Positions 35,282-43,387 of a DNA stretch of 64,000 bases are shown here, piece by piece. This stretch comes from Pseudonocardia asaccharolytica DSM 44247 = NBRC 16224. GTDB lineage: Bacteria > Actinomycetota > Actinomycetes > Mycobacteriales > Pseudonocardiaceae. A program made the position numbers and the translations under genes. Positions within the stretch are counted from its first letter, which is position 1. Each line of letters opens with the position of its first letter. The stretch covers positions 62,001-126,000 of the forward strand of contig NZ_AUII01000011.1 of NCBI RefSeq assembly GCF_000423625.1, read 5' to 3'. The notes beneath the pieces are model-generated. The model had not been told where the DNA came from. It made no database searches and saw nothing but the letters and a program-made list of their open reading frames with translations.

Positions 35282-36327
35282 CAGAACTCCCGGTCCACGA
35301 GGTAGCGGCCGAGCGCGACGAGCTCCGCCCGGGGTCGGTCGGGAAGCTCGGCGCCGGCCAGTGCCTTCTCCGCCAAAGCCATTCGTCTGCGCGCCTCGGC
35401 CGCGGCCCAGTCCCGGCCACCGCCGTCCTCGACCAGCGCGGCGATCCGGCGCAGCTGCGGTTCGTCGGTGACCTCCCCCGCCGGGCCGGGCGCGGCCAAC
35501 CAGCGCGCGAGCTCGCGCCCTGCGGCCCCGCCGTGGTGCACCGCATAGGTCACCGGAAGTGACATCTTGCGGGAGCGCAGGTCCGAGAGCACCGGTTTGC
35601 CGGTCACCGCCGGGTCACCCCAGATCCCGAGCAGGTCGTCGACGAGCTGGAACGCCATCCCGAGCTCGGCGCCGTAGCCGTGCAGGGCCGCGGTGAGACC
35701 GGCGGGCCCGCCGGCCAGGATCGACCCGACGGCCGCGCTGGTGGCCAGCAGCGAACCGGTCTTGCCCGCGGCCATGGCGAGGCATTCGGAGACGGTGACG
35801 TCGTCGCGCTGCTCGAAGGCGACGTCCTCGGCCTGGCCGCGGATCAGCTCCCGGACCGTCGCGGCGAGCAGCCGCGCGGCCTCGGCCGCATCCGGCGACC
35901 CCGCCTCCAGCAGCACCTCGTGGGCCAGGGCGAGCAGCGCGTCCCCGGTGAGGATCGCGGCCGCCGCACCCCACTGGGCCCACACCGTGCGCCGGTGGCG
36001 GCGCTCGGTGTCGCCGTCCATGAGATCGTCGTGCAGCAGCGAGAAGTTGTGCACCAGCTCGACGGCGACCGCGCCGGGCAGCCCGGCCGCGATCGGCGCG
36101 CCCGCCGCCGCGGCGGAGATCAGCGCCAGTGCGGGGCGCACCGCCTTCCCGCCGCCTGCGCCGGGGCGGCCGTCGAGCTCGGTCCAGCCGAGGTGGTAGG
36201 TGGCCTGTTCGCGGCTGGCCGGGTCCAGCCGGGCGACGGCGGCGCGCAGTGCCGGGGCGACGGCGTCGCGGCAACGGCCGAGCACCGCGCGGGCGTCGAT
36301 CGGTTCGGTGCGCGGGCCCCCGGTCAT
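35281..36327 (-). CDS. Polyprenyl (probably farnesyl) diphosphate synthase
   Basis: A 348-aa trans-prenyltransferase. First Asp-rich motif D100-D101-L-M-D104 (LLHDDLMDGD), GDALLALAHEVLLE, a K-T-G-S-L block, and the second Asp motif FQLVDDLLGIWGD. Within a hopanoid operon it supplies farnesyl diphosphate for HpnD/HpnC/HpnE; chain length cannot be read confidently from sequence. Coupled by ATGA overlap to the upstream hpnE-like gene and by one base to shc. Confidence 0.92.
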   Translation of the reverse strand: MTGGPRTEPIDARAVLGRCRDAVAPALRAAVARLDPASREQATYHLGWTELDGRPGAGGGKAVRPALALISAAAAGAPIAAGLPGAVAVELVHNFSLLHDDLMDGDTERRHRRTVWAQWGAAAAILTGDALLALAHEVLLEAGSPDAAEAARLLAATVRELIRGQAEDVAFEQRDDVTVSECLAMAAGKTGSLLATSAAVGSILAGGPAGLTAALHGYGAELGMAFQLVDDLLGIWGDPAVTGKPVLSDLRSRKMSLPVTYAVHHGGAAGRELARWLAAPGPAGEVTDEPQLRRIAALVEDGGGRDWAAAEARRRMALAEKALAGAELPDRPRAELVALGRYLVDREF

Positions 36328-37700
36328 GCAGCCGCCCCGGTGACGACCGAGCCCGCGCCGGCGAGCAGGGCGTCCGCGGCGGCCTCGCCGCTACGCACCG
36401 CGCCCTCCATCGTCGCGGGCCATCCGGTGTCGGTCCACGCCCCCGCGAGGAAAAGGCCCGGCAGTGCGGTGCGGGCGGGCGGGCGCAGCGCCGCGCTGCC
36501 CGGCGCCGCGCGGAACGTGGCGTGCGGTTCGCGGGTGACGAAGAAGTCGAGCACCGCGGCGTCGCGGGCGGCCGGCAGCAGCGCGGCCAGCGCCGGCAGC
36601 AGCTGGGCGCGCAGCTGCGCCGTCGGCCTGGTGATCACGTCGTCGGCGGCCGAGAGCGAGACCGCGAGATACTGCGCGTCCGGCGGCCGGTCGCGGTGCG
36701 GCCCGGCGGCCGCCGTCCGGTCGAACACCCACTGCACGGGCGAGTCGAGCGCGGCGACGAAGTCGGCGTCGAGCACGCGGCGGTCGTAGACGACGTGGGC
36801 GTTGATGATCGGCGAGCTGCCCAGGGACTCGGCCCATCCGGGTGGGCACCGCAGGGTCTCGGGGGGCAGCAGCCGGTCCGCGGCCGTGGGGGGCACGGCG
36901 CAGACGATGCGGTCGAACACCAGCTCCTCCTTGTTGTCCACTCCCCGGGTGACGGCGAGCCGCCAGCCCGGCGGCCGCGCCGCCAGGCCGCAGGCCTTCG
37001 TCGAGATCCGCACGTCGACCCCCGCGGCCCGCAGCGCGCCTCCCGCGGCGTCGTCGTGCAGCCGTCCCAGCGGCACCCGGGACCAGCCGATGTCACCGGC
37101 TGCGGGGTCGGTGAGCAGGCCCTGCTGGAAGACGGTGGCGGCCAGGGCCAGCGAGGCGCGGTCCGCGGTCGTGTTGAGCGTCGCCACCCCGACCAGATCC
37201 CACAGCGCCGTCACGGCGCGGTCGCTCTGGCCGTGCTCGCGCAGCCATTCGGCGAAGCTGCGCGCGTCGGTCGCGGGGTCGGCCGGGTCGAGCGCGCGCA
37301 TCGCCAGCGCCGCGCCGATCAGCCGCAGCCGGTCGTGGACCGGAAGCGGACGGTAACGAAGCAGCGCCCCCGCGAGGTGCAGGGGCGCCGGAAGGCGGTT
37401 GCGGCGCAACCGGCTCGGCCTGCGGCCGGGGGTGCGGACCTCGATGTCCAACCGATGTTGCAGAACCACCTGGTCGGCGACCCCGAGCCGCTCCAGCAGC
37501 GCCCGGTAGGACGTGCAGCAGCGCAGGAACACATGCTGTCCGGTGTCGACGTCGAGGTCGCCGCGACGGAACGACGCCGCCAGCCCGCCGAGGCGGGGCC
37601 GGGACTCCAGCAGCGTCACCGCGCACCCCGCGTCGGCACACCGCAGGGCGGCGGTGATCCCGGCCAGCCCACCGCCGATCACACCCACGCGCAGGCTCAT
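36324..37700 (-). CDS. hpnE: Hydroxysqualene dehydroxylase / squalene-associated FAD protein HpnE
   Basis: A 458-aa FAD amine-oxidase-fold protein. N-terminal VGVIGGGLAGITAALRCADAG, then LESRPRLGGLAASF and DTGQHVFLRCCTSYRALLERL, characteristic of HpnE; the C-terminal LFLAGAWTDTGWPATMEGAV binds FAD. It reduces hydroxysqualene to squalene. The ATG at 37700 overlaps the hpnD stop in an ATGA; the upstream frame seen further is not used. Confidence 0.93.
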   Translation of the reverse strand: MSLRVGVIGGGLAGITAALRCADAGCAVTLLESRPRLGGLAASFRRGDLDVDTGQHVFLRCCTSYRALLERLGVADQVVLQHRLDIEVRTPGRRPSRLRRNRLPAPLHLAGALLRYRPLPVHDRLRLIGAALAMRALDPADPATDARSFAEWLREHGQSDRAVTALWDLVGVATLNTTADRASLALAATVFQQGLLTDPAAGDIGWSRVPLGRLHDDAAGGALRAAGVDVRISTKACGLAARPPGWRLAVTRGVDNKEELVFDRIVCAVPPTAADRLLPPETLRCPPGWAESLGSSPIINAHVVYDRRVLDADFVAALDSPVQWVFDRTAAAGPHRDRPPDAQYLAVSLSAADDVITRPTAQLRAQLLPALAALLPAARDAAVLDFFVTREPHATFRAAPGSAALRPPARTALPGLFLAGAWTDTGWPATMEGAVRSGEAAADALLAGAGSVVTGAAA

Positions 37701-38608
37701 GGCGTCGCGCCTCCCGGCACCGCGCCCAGCCCGGACAGCGCCCGCGCCGCCACGCCGGCCTTCTGCCAGCCCGACAGCGACCGCCGGCGGCGGTACACCG
37801 ACGACGGGTCGGCCGCGATGTCCTCCAGCAACCTGCGGTAGATGCCGGCCATCGCGGCGGCGCAGGCGGCGCTGCGCCGGTCCAGCAGCGGGATCAGGCG
37901 CAGCCCGTCGGCGTACCACTCGCGCGCGCGGGCGGCGCTGAACGTGATCAGCTGCGCCAGGCCGCCGGTCTTGTCCACCAGCGCGCCGAGCTCGTCGGTG
38001 ACGAGCTCGGCACTGAATCGGTCCAGGTCCTCGCGGGGCAGGTAGATCCGGCCGTTGAGCAGGTCCTCGCGGATGTCGCGCAGAATGTTGGTCTGCTGCA
38101 GCGCGATGCCGAGCGCATCGGCGTAGCGGTCCGCGTCCGGATGCGGCCGGGAGCCGAAGATGCCCAGGCACAGCCGCCCGACCGAGCCTGCCACGCAGCG
38201 GCAGTACCCGACCATGTCCTCGAAGCTCTGGTAGGTCAGCCCCGCCGTGTCCATCCGGACGTCGCGCTCGACTCCGTCGACGAGCTCGTCGAAGGCGCCC
38301 ATCGGGATCGGGTAGCGGTCCGCGGCGTCGGTCACCGCGGTGAGGACCGGATCGGCCGGGTCCGGCGGGGTGCGCAGCGCGGTGCGGACCTCGGCCAGCG
38401 CGCGGGCCTTCTCGGCGGCCGGCAGGTCCCCGTCGCCGATGTCGTCGATGCGCCGCGCCAGGGCGTAGACCGCGCACAACGCCGATCGCTTCGCCGGGGG
38501 AAGCAGCCGGATTCCGTAGTAGAAGTTGCGCGCCTCGCTGCGGGTGATGGACTCGCACGCCGCGTAGGCCCCCTGCAAGGAGCTCGGCGCGTGGCGTGGT
38601 GGCGTCAT
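37697..38608 (-). CDS. hpnD: Presqualene diphosphate synthase HpnD
   Basis: A 303-aa squalene/phytoene synthase family enzyme. Seen: NFYYGIRLLPPAKR, the first Asp motif ARRIDDIGDGD, the CRCVAGSVGRLCLGIFG block and the second Asp motif TNILRDIREDLLNGRIYLP. HpnD condenses two farnesyl diphosphates into presqualene diphosphate. Start at ATG 38608 overlaps the hpnC stop by 4 bases (ATGA). Confidence 0.94.
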   Translation of the reverse strand: MTPPRHAPSSLQGAYAACESITRSEARNFYYGIRLLPPAKRSALCAVYALARRIDDIGDGDLPAAEKARALAEVRTALRTPPDPADPVLTAVTDAADRYPIPMGAFDELVDGVERDVRMDTAGLTYQSFEDMVGYCRCVAGSVGRLCLGIFGSRPHPDADRYADALGIALQQTNILRDIREDLLNGRIYLPREDLDRFSAELVTDELGALVDKTGGLAQLITFSAARAREWYADGLRLIPLLDRRSAACAAAMAGIYRRLLEDIAADPSSVYRRRRSLSGWQKAGVAARALSGLGAVPGGATP

Positions 38609-39534
38609 CGAGGGCTCCGGGTCAGTTCGGCGACGAGATGACGGGCGACATCACGGCGTCGGGGGGCGGGCGACCGGCGCAGCACGTCCCATTCCTGGCG
38701 GCACAGCGCGTCGGCCGCGGCCCGGCCACCGGCGACATAGCCGCCCACGGCGAGCCGGCCCCAGCCCCGCATCCGGCGCACGACGCCGGCACCCGAATCG
38801 AGCAGCGCCACCGCGCGGGCGGTCTCGCAGGCGAGCAGTCTGCGCAGCGCCGGCCCGGCGCTGGGCGCGTCGAGGTCGTCGGCGCCGACACCGAAGGCCG
38901 CCAGATCCTCCGCCGGCAGGTAGGTGCGCCCCCGGAGGCGGTCCTCGGCGACGTCCTGCCAGTGCTCCAGCAGTTGCAGCGCCGTGCACACCTCGTCGGA
39001 CGCCCGGATCGTCGCCGTATCGGGTACCGAACCGCGTTCGCCGAACACCGCGAGCACCAGCCGGCCGATCGGCACCGCGGACAACTCGCAGTAGCCGAGC
39101 AGGTCGGACCAGGTCTCGTAGTGGGTGACCCGCTGATCCTGCAGATTCGCCGCGATCAGCCGGTCGAACGGCTCGCGCGGCAGCCCGCAGACGTCGACGG
39201 TGGGGGCCAGCCTGCGCAGGACCGGCGAACGCGGCGCGGCGGTTCCGCCCGCCCAGACCAGCGCGAGATCCTCCGCGAAGGCCTCCAGCTGGGCGGTCCG
39301 GTCGCCGTCGGCCTCGTCGCCGAGGTCGTCGATCACCCGGACGACGTCGTAGACGGCACGCAGATGGGTCCGAAACCGGGCCGGGAGCACCCGCAGCGCG
39401 ACCGGGAAGTTCTCGGCCCGCTCAGCCTCGCGGAGCCGGGCCGAGCGGTTCCCGGTACCGGGTTGCGGCCCGGCGGGCCCCCCTGACGAGTTCCCAGCCA
39501 GCGACCATCCAGCCGGCGAATGCCCAGCCGTCAT
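38605..39534 (-). CDS. hpnC: Hydroxysqualene synthase HpnC
   Basis: A 309-aa squalene-synthase-family enzyme, first gene of the hopanoid operon. Seen: RAENFPVALRVLPARFR, VRVIDDLGDEADGD, CELSAVPIGRLVLAVFG, and LEHWQDVAEDRLRGRTYLP. HpnC converts presqualene diphosphate to hydroxysqualene. Start set at ATG 39534; a GTG at 39618 gives 28 more residues without family similarity, and neither has a strong ribosome site. The promoter must lie in the 233-bp gap to the NDH-2 gene. Confidence 0.92.
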   Translation of the reverse strand: MTAGHSPAGWSLAGNSSGGPAGPQPGTGNRSARLREAERAENFPVALRVLPARFRTHLRAVYDVVRVIDDLGDEADGDRTAQLEAFAEDLALVWAGGTAAPRSPVLRRLAPTVDVCGLPREPFDRLIAANLQDQRVTHYETWSDLLGYCELSAVPIGRLVLAVFGERGSVPDTATIRASDEVCTALQLLEHWQDVAEDRLRGRTYLPAEDLAAFGVGADDLDAPSAGPALRRLLACETARAVALLDSGAGVVRRMRGWGRLAVGGYVAGGRAAADALCRQEWDVLRRSPAPRRRDVARHLVAELTRSPR

Positions 39535-39767
39535 GGATCCGATGCTGCTCTGGACCCTTCTCGATCTCTTCGCAACTCTGGTTAATTCTTCGCGCCCGAA
39601 CTTGTCATCCCAGCACAAATTCGGTTCGGTCGAGAGTCCGATTGGCGTAGCAGACGCGCGGTAGACCGGGAGAATTCCTCTCCGGCTACGCGCGATTCAC
39701 GCATCGTTCGTCGCCGGCGACGATACCGAGGCCGGCGCCGCCGCCGATGCGGGGATGCGCCGACGTG

Positions 39768-41129
39768 TCACGCGGGCTCGTTGTCGTCACCCCCGGCTGA
39801 CCGGGTCCCGTCGCCGGCGGTGCGGGGGAGCTCGGGAGACGCGGTGTCGAGCGGGACGGCAGGTGAGCGGATCAGCCCCAGCTGCACCCGCTGGCGGGGG
39901 AGGAGGGCCTCGAGCACCCAGTCCACCGCGGTGCGTATCCGGTTACCGGGCATCGCGGCCAGGTGGTAGCCGCGGGTGATCGTCTTGGCCGGCAACCCCG
40001 ACATCGGGATGTGCAGCGGGTTGGCCGCGGCGTCGCGACCACCGAGGTCGACGACGAAGCCGAGGTCGCGATGCCGGTAGGGCACCGCGGTGCCATAGCC
40101 CAGCGACGCCGCGACGTTGCGCCCGGCGAGCCGGCCCTGGCGCGTGGCGTGCTGGGCGGTCATCGCGGTGAGCCGGCCTGGCCGGGAGGGGTCGGGGACC
40201 GCGGCGGCGTCACCGCAGGCCCACACGTTCGCCTGGTCGAGCACGCGCAGTTGGTTGTCGACGACGACGCGGCCCTGCTCCAACGGAAGCCCGAGCAGCT
40301 CGGCGAGCGGGTCGGGGCGCACCCCGACACACCAGACCAGCGTCCGTGTCGGCACGAACTCGCCGTCGCTCAGCCGCACCCCCTCGGCGGTGGCCTTGTC
40401 CACGGAGGTGCCGGTGCGCACCTGCACTCCACGCTCGCGCAGCACCCGGTCCGCCGTCGCCGACAGCCGCTCGTCCAGCTCGGGCAGTACCCGGTCGGCC
40501 AGGTCCAGCAGCAGCCACCGCATCGGCTGCCCGGAAAGCTCCTGGCGCCCGCGGACCAGGTCCCTGGTGAGCAGGCAGGCCTGGGCGGCGACCTCGGTGC
40601 CCGTGTACCCGGCGCCGACCACGACGAAGGTGCAGCGCGCGGGGCGCTCGTCCGGGTCGTCGGTGGCCGCGGCCAGCTCCACCTGGCGGGTCACGTGATC
40701 GCGCAGGTAGAGCGCCTCGGGGATCCCGCGGAACCCGTGAGCGTACTCGGCGACGCCCGGAATGGGCAGCAGCTTGTTGACGCTGCCCATGGCGAGCACC
40801 AGCCGGTCGTAGCGCAGCCGGTGGGAGACGCCCTCGGGATCGGTGTATCCGATGGTTTCCGCCGCGAGGTCCACCGCGTCGACCACGCCGAGACACAGCC
40901 GCACCGCGGGCAGGGTCGCGGTCAGCGACACCGAGATCCGCCGCGGGTCCAGGGCGCCGGTGGCCACCTCCGGCAGTAGCGGCAGGTACAGGAAATAGTC
41001 GGTCGAGTTGACCAGAACGACCTCTGCCCGCCCGGCCAGGCGTCGCGACAGCTCGTGCGCGGCCCGATGCCCGGCGAAACCGGCACCGACGACGACGACC
41101 CGTGGCAGGCCCTCCGGCACTGTGCTCAT
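39768..41129 (-). CDS. Type II NADH dehydrogenase-like FAD oxidoreductase
   Basis: A 453-aa flavoprotein of the NDH-2 family, second in the window. FAD motif VVVVGAGFAGHRAAHEL, then YFLYLPLLPEVATGALDPR, the NAD motif VVGAGYTGTEVAAQA and VWACGDAAAVPD. It has a 35-aa longer tail than the protein at 11.9-13.1 kb with Pro/Asp-rich sequence. Probably a membrane-associated NADH:quinone oxidoreductase. Single gene, divergent from the bifunctional-nuclease-family gene. Confidence 0.87.
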   Translation of the reverse strand: MSTVPEGLPRVVVVGAGFAGHRAAHELSRRLAGRAEVVLVNSTDYFLYLPLLPEVATGALDPRRISVSLTATLPAVRLCLGVVDAVDLAAETIGYTDPEGVSHRLRYDRLVLAMGSVNKLLPIPGVAEYAHGFRGIPEALYLRDHVTRQVELAAATDDPDERPARCTFVVVGAGYTGTEVAAQACLLTRDLVRGRQELSGQPMRWLLLDLADRVLPELDERLSATADRVLRERGVQVRTGTSVDKATAEGVRLSDGEFVPTRTLVWCVGVRPDPLAELLGLPLEQGRVVVDNQLRVLDQANVWACGDAAAVPDPSRPGRLTAMTAQHATRQGRLAGRNVAASLGYGTAVPYRHRDLGFVVDLGGRDAAANPLHIPMSGLPAKTITRGYHLAAMPGNRIRTAVDWVLEALLPRQRVQLGLIRSPAVPLDTASPELPRTAGDGTRSAGGDDNEPA

Positions 41130-41267
41130 TCATCCTCCCGGCGGCTGCGATCACCTGTGCCCGGCTACCCCGGCCCGCTACGGTCCAACCCCGGGTCCGG
41201 AAACTCGCGTGTTGGCCGACCCGGATCGGGGGTATACGCGTACGGTTTCCTGGGAGAGGTGAATGCT

Positions 41268-41798
41268 GTGCAGGAGATGCGCGTCGTGGCGGTCGGTCTG
41301 GACCCCCGCGAGTCACATCCGGTGCTGCTGCTTCAGGAAACGGCAGGCCGACACCGGGTCCTTCCGGTCTGTGTCGGCCTGCCCGAGGCCACCGCGATCG
41401 AGCTCGAGCGGCAGCACGTCACCACGCCCCGTCCGGTGACCCATCAACTGATCGCGAACGTCATCAGTTCGGCCGGTCGCAGACTGGAGCACGTGCGGAT
41501 CACCGAGCTGCGCGACAGCATCTTCCACGCCGAGCTCGTCCTCGACGAGGGCACCCGGGTGTCGGCCAGGGTCAGCGATGCCGTCACCCTGGCCCTGCAC
41601 CTCGACGTGCCGATCCAGGCCGAGGAGGTGGTGCTCGACGAGGCCGCGCTGGCCAATGCGGAGGTGATCGACGCCGACGCGCTCGTGGGCGAGTCCGGTG
41701 ACACCGCGACCGGCGCCCCGGAGCAGGCCGACGAGCTCGAGCAGTTCCGGCGGTTCCTCGACAGCGCCTCCCCGGAGGACTTCGGCACGAGCAGCTGA
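41268..41798 (+). CDS. Bifunctional nuclease (DUF151) family protein
   Basis: A 176-aa protein. MRVVAVGLDPRESHPVLLLQE followed by VLPVCVGLPEATAIELE and FHAELVLDEG are the DUF151/BFN blocks (RNase/DNase family described from plants and Mycobacterium). Start taken as GTG 41268, where GGGAGAGG lies 8 bases ahead; GTG 41259 is too close to it. The C-terminus is acidic (EQADELEQFRRFLDSASPED). In other actinomycetes this family often sits near MerR-like regulators; not here. Confidence 0.85.
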   Translation: MQEMRVVAVGLDPRESHPVLLLQETAGRHRVLPVCVGLPEATAIELERQHVTTPRPVTHQLIANVISSAGRRLEHVRITELRDSIFHAELVLDEGTRVSARVSDAVTLALHLDVPIQAEEVVLDEAALANAEVIDADALVGESGDTATGAPEQADELEQFRRFLDSASPEDFGTSS

Positions 41799-41801
41799 GC
41801 C

Positions 41802-41844
41802 CCGAGATCCGGGACCGCGGGTCACATCCGGTCGCGGATCTCGG
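41802..41844. terminator. Bidirectional hairpin terminator between convergent genes
   Basis: A 16-bp stem with one mismatch (CCGAGATCCGGGACCG at 41802-41817 against 41829-41844) and an 11-base loop. It starts four bases after the stop of the bifunctional-nuclease gene and covers the last codons of the convergent zinc-ribbon gene. It can serve both strands. Confidence 0.7.
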
Positions 41845-42058
41845 CGCCCACGCCCGCCGCACGCGCGCAGTGCGCACAGCAGAAGAACCGTCCGTCGGCC
41901 TGCGCCCCATGCCCGACGACCCGGCAGCCGCAGTGCTCGCACACGGGAGCCATCCGGTGGATCGCGCACTCGAAGCTGTCGAACACGTGCACGGCCCCCT
42001 GGGCGTGCACCTCGAAGGCCATGTCGTAGTCGTTTCCGCATACCTCGCATTGCGGCAT
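41822..42058 (-). CDS. Small zinc-ribbon-like protein
   Basis: A 78-aa protein with three Cys pairs: MPQCEVCGNDYD at the N-terminus, APVCEHCGCRVVGHG in the middle and FFCCAHCARAAGV near the end, plus a conserved FDSFECAIHRMAP. These are typical zinc-knuckle spacings. Start ATG 42058 with GGGGAG ahead. Small actinobacterial proteins of this kind (Prokaryotic metallothionein-like/zinc-ribbon) have no assigned function. Confidence 0.75.
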   Translation of the reverse strand: MPQCEVCGNDYDMAFEVHAQGAVHVFDSFECAIHRMAPVCEHCGCRVVGHGAQADGRFFCCAHCARAAGVGAEIRDRM

Positions 42059-42147
42059 GGCGCTCTCCCCGCAGACGGCCGATCGATTCGCCGATCGGAT
42101 AACCCGGATGGCGCGGTCCGAAACGCGCCGCGGCTGGTCGGATGCGC

Positions 42148-42184
42148 GAACCGCGGGAGGCCGTTTCTGGCCATCCCGCGGTTC
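42148..42184. repeat. Perfect long inverted repeat in the 297-bp gap upstream of the small membrane protein
   Basis: GAACCGCGGGA at 42148-42158 pairs with 42174-42184, and an inner GGCC (42159-42162) pairs with GGCC at 42169-42172, giving a roughly 15-bp stem with a single bulge and a 6-base loop. The gap 42059-42355 shows no other gene. It may be a terminator of unseen transcription, or a regulatory cruciform. Confidence 0.5.
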
Positions 42185-42355
42185 GGCTGGGTGGTGGCTC
42201 GGGGCGCGTGTGCGCGTGGCCCGATCGTGACAGAGAACACAGGCGGGCGCAACCAGGCGTTTGGGGCGAGCTGATGCGCTCCGCGGCGTTTCGCGGGACC
42301 GTTGTCCGGGAAGGCCGAATCTCGCGCCGATCCATGCAGGCTTCGGGAGGAACCG

Positions 42356-42559
42356 ATGGACCCTTCCCGCGCGGAACAGCTCGTCTTCGGGATCTTGCTC
42401 GCCGTCATCGCCCTGCTCTCCTTGCTGTTCGCGCTCGTCGGGGCGCGCATCCGGGACCGGGAGGCGCTGATGATGGGCGCCGGATTCGGGGCGGTGATGG
42501 GTTTCCTCGCGCTGGTGCTCTGCACCGGGTGGGTGAACCTGCTTCCCCTGCCCCATTGA
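42356..42559 (+). CDS. Small two-helix membrane protein
   Basis: A 67-aa protein with two hydrophobic segments (LVFGILLAVIALLSLLFALV and GAGFGAVMGFLALVLCTGWV) joined by a short charged loop (GARIRDREALMM). The ATG at 42356 has GGGAGGA upstream. No known family recognised. Confidence 0.68.
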   Translation: MDPSRAEQLVFGILLAVIALLSLLFALVGARIRDREALMMGAGFGAVMGFLALVLCTGWVNLLPLPH

Positions 42560-42740
42560 GCCGCCGGCGGCGCGGGCGGGGCGGGGGTCGAGCCGGGCCG
42601 AGCCGGCCGGCGGCCGGAACGAACGGTCTCGGGATCGGAATCCGGTTGCTCGACCGGCCGAAAGAATAGATATCCGCCCATCGGTTGTCGGCTCCCGGAT
42701 CGCCGAACCCCAGGATTGCGAAGACGCGAGTCCTGATACG

Positions 42741-42761
42741 CTCGCTTTGACTGCAAGCGAG
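42741..42761. promoter_or_regulatory. Inverted repeat upstream of lsr2
   Basis: CTCGCTT (42741-42747) and AAGCGAG (42755-42761) flank a 7-base loop that contains TTGAC, which resembles a -35 element. It is 42 bp before the Lsr2 start. Could be an operator or promoter element; function not established. Confidence 0.4.
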
Positions 42762-42803
42762 TGTGTGGCGTGTCTCACGCAAGTTCGAGAATGGATGTGT
42801 TGG

Positions 42804-43283
42804 ATGGCGCGAAACGTTGTGGTCCGCCTGGTCGACGACCTCGATGGATCGGATGCGTCGGAGACCGTCGAGTTCGCTGTGGACGGTCGGACATATGAGA
42901 TCGACCTGTCCGAGGTGAACCGCCGGAAGCTCGACGAAGCGTTGGCTCCCTTCGTTGCCGCCGCGCGGAACACGGGGCGCGGCGGATCGCGGCGGCGGGT
43001 GGGTGCGTCCACTGTGGTCGCGTCGAGGCAGGCGGCGGGCTCGGCCGCCGGGGCGACGGCGGCCGAGGTTCGGGCGCGTAACGAGGCGATCCGTGCGTGG
43101 GCCCGGGAGAACGGATTCGAGGTGTCCTCGCGCGGACGAATCCGCGGCGAGATCCTCGAGGCATACGAGCGGCGCGATGTCACACCGCCGGCAGCGCCGC
43201 AGCCCGCCGCCGAAGCCCCGAAGAAGAAGCGTTCGCGTAGCGTGAAGGTCGCCGACCCGTTCGACGTCGGACGGGCCAGCTGA
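42804..43283 (+). CDS. lsr2: Lsr2 nucleoid-associated protein
   Basis: A 159-aa H-NS-like bridging protein. MARNVVVRLVDDLDGSDA and YEIDLSEVNRRKLDEAL form the N-terminal oligomerisation domain; the C-terminal DNA-binding domain ends in the minor-groove clamp R110-G111-R112 (SSRGRIRGEILEAYERR). Compared with the 112-aa mycobacterial protein it has a longer linker and an extra C-terminal tail of about 35 residues (Pro/Ala then KKKRSRSVKV, then acidic). Start at ATG 42804 follows family alignment; the ribosome site is weak. Lsr2 silences AT-rich, often foreign, DNA. Confidence 0.93.
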   Translation: MARNVVVRLVDDLDGSDASETVEFAVDGRTYEIDLSEVNRRKLDEALAPFVAAARNTGRGGSRRRVGASTVVASRQAAGSAAGATAAEVRARNEAIRAWARENGFEVSSRGRIRGEILEAYERRDVTPPAAPQPAAEAPKKKRSRSVKVADPFDVGRAS

Positions 43284-43292
43284 GGGACTGAC

Positions 43293-43324
43293 GAAGGGCC
43301 GGAGCAATTCCGCTCCGGCCCTTC
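43293..43324 (+). terminator. Terminator after lsr2
   Basis: A perfect 13-bp stem (GAAGGGCCGGAGC at 43293-43305 pairing with 43312-43324), loop of 6, followed by TTGTAT. It begins 9 bp after the Lsr2 stop codon. Confidence 0.85.
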
Positions 43325-43387
43325 TTGTATATTGGGCCGGATTTCCGGAGCCTGGCGGCGGCGACGGGTTGGGTGTCCTATGGACAG

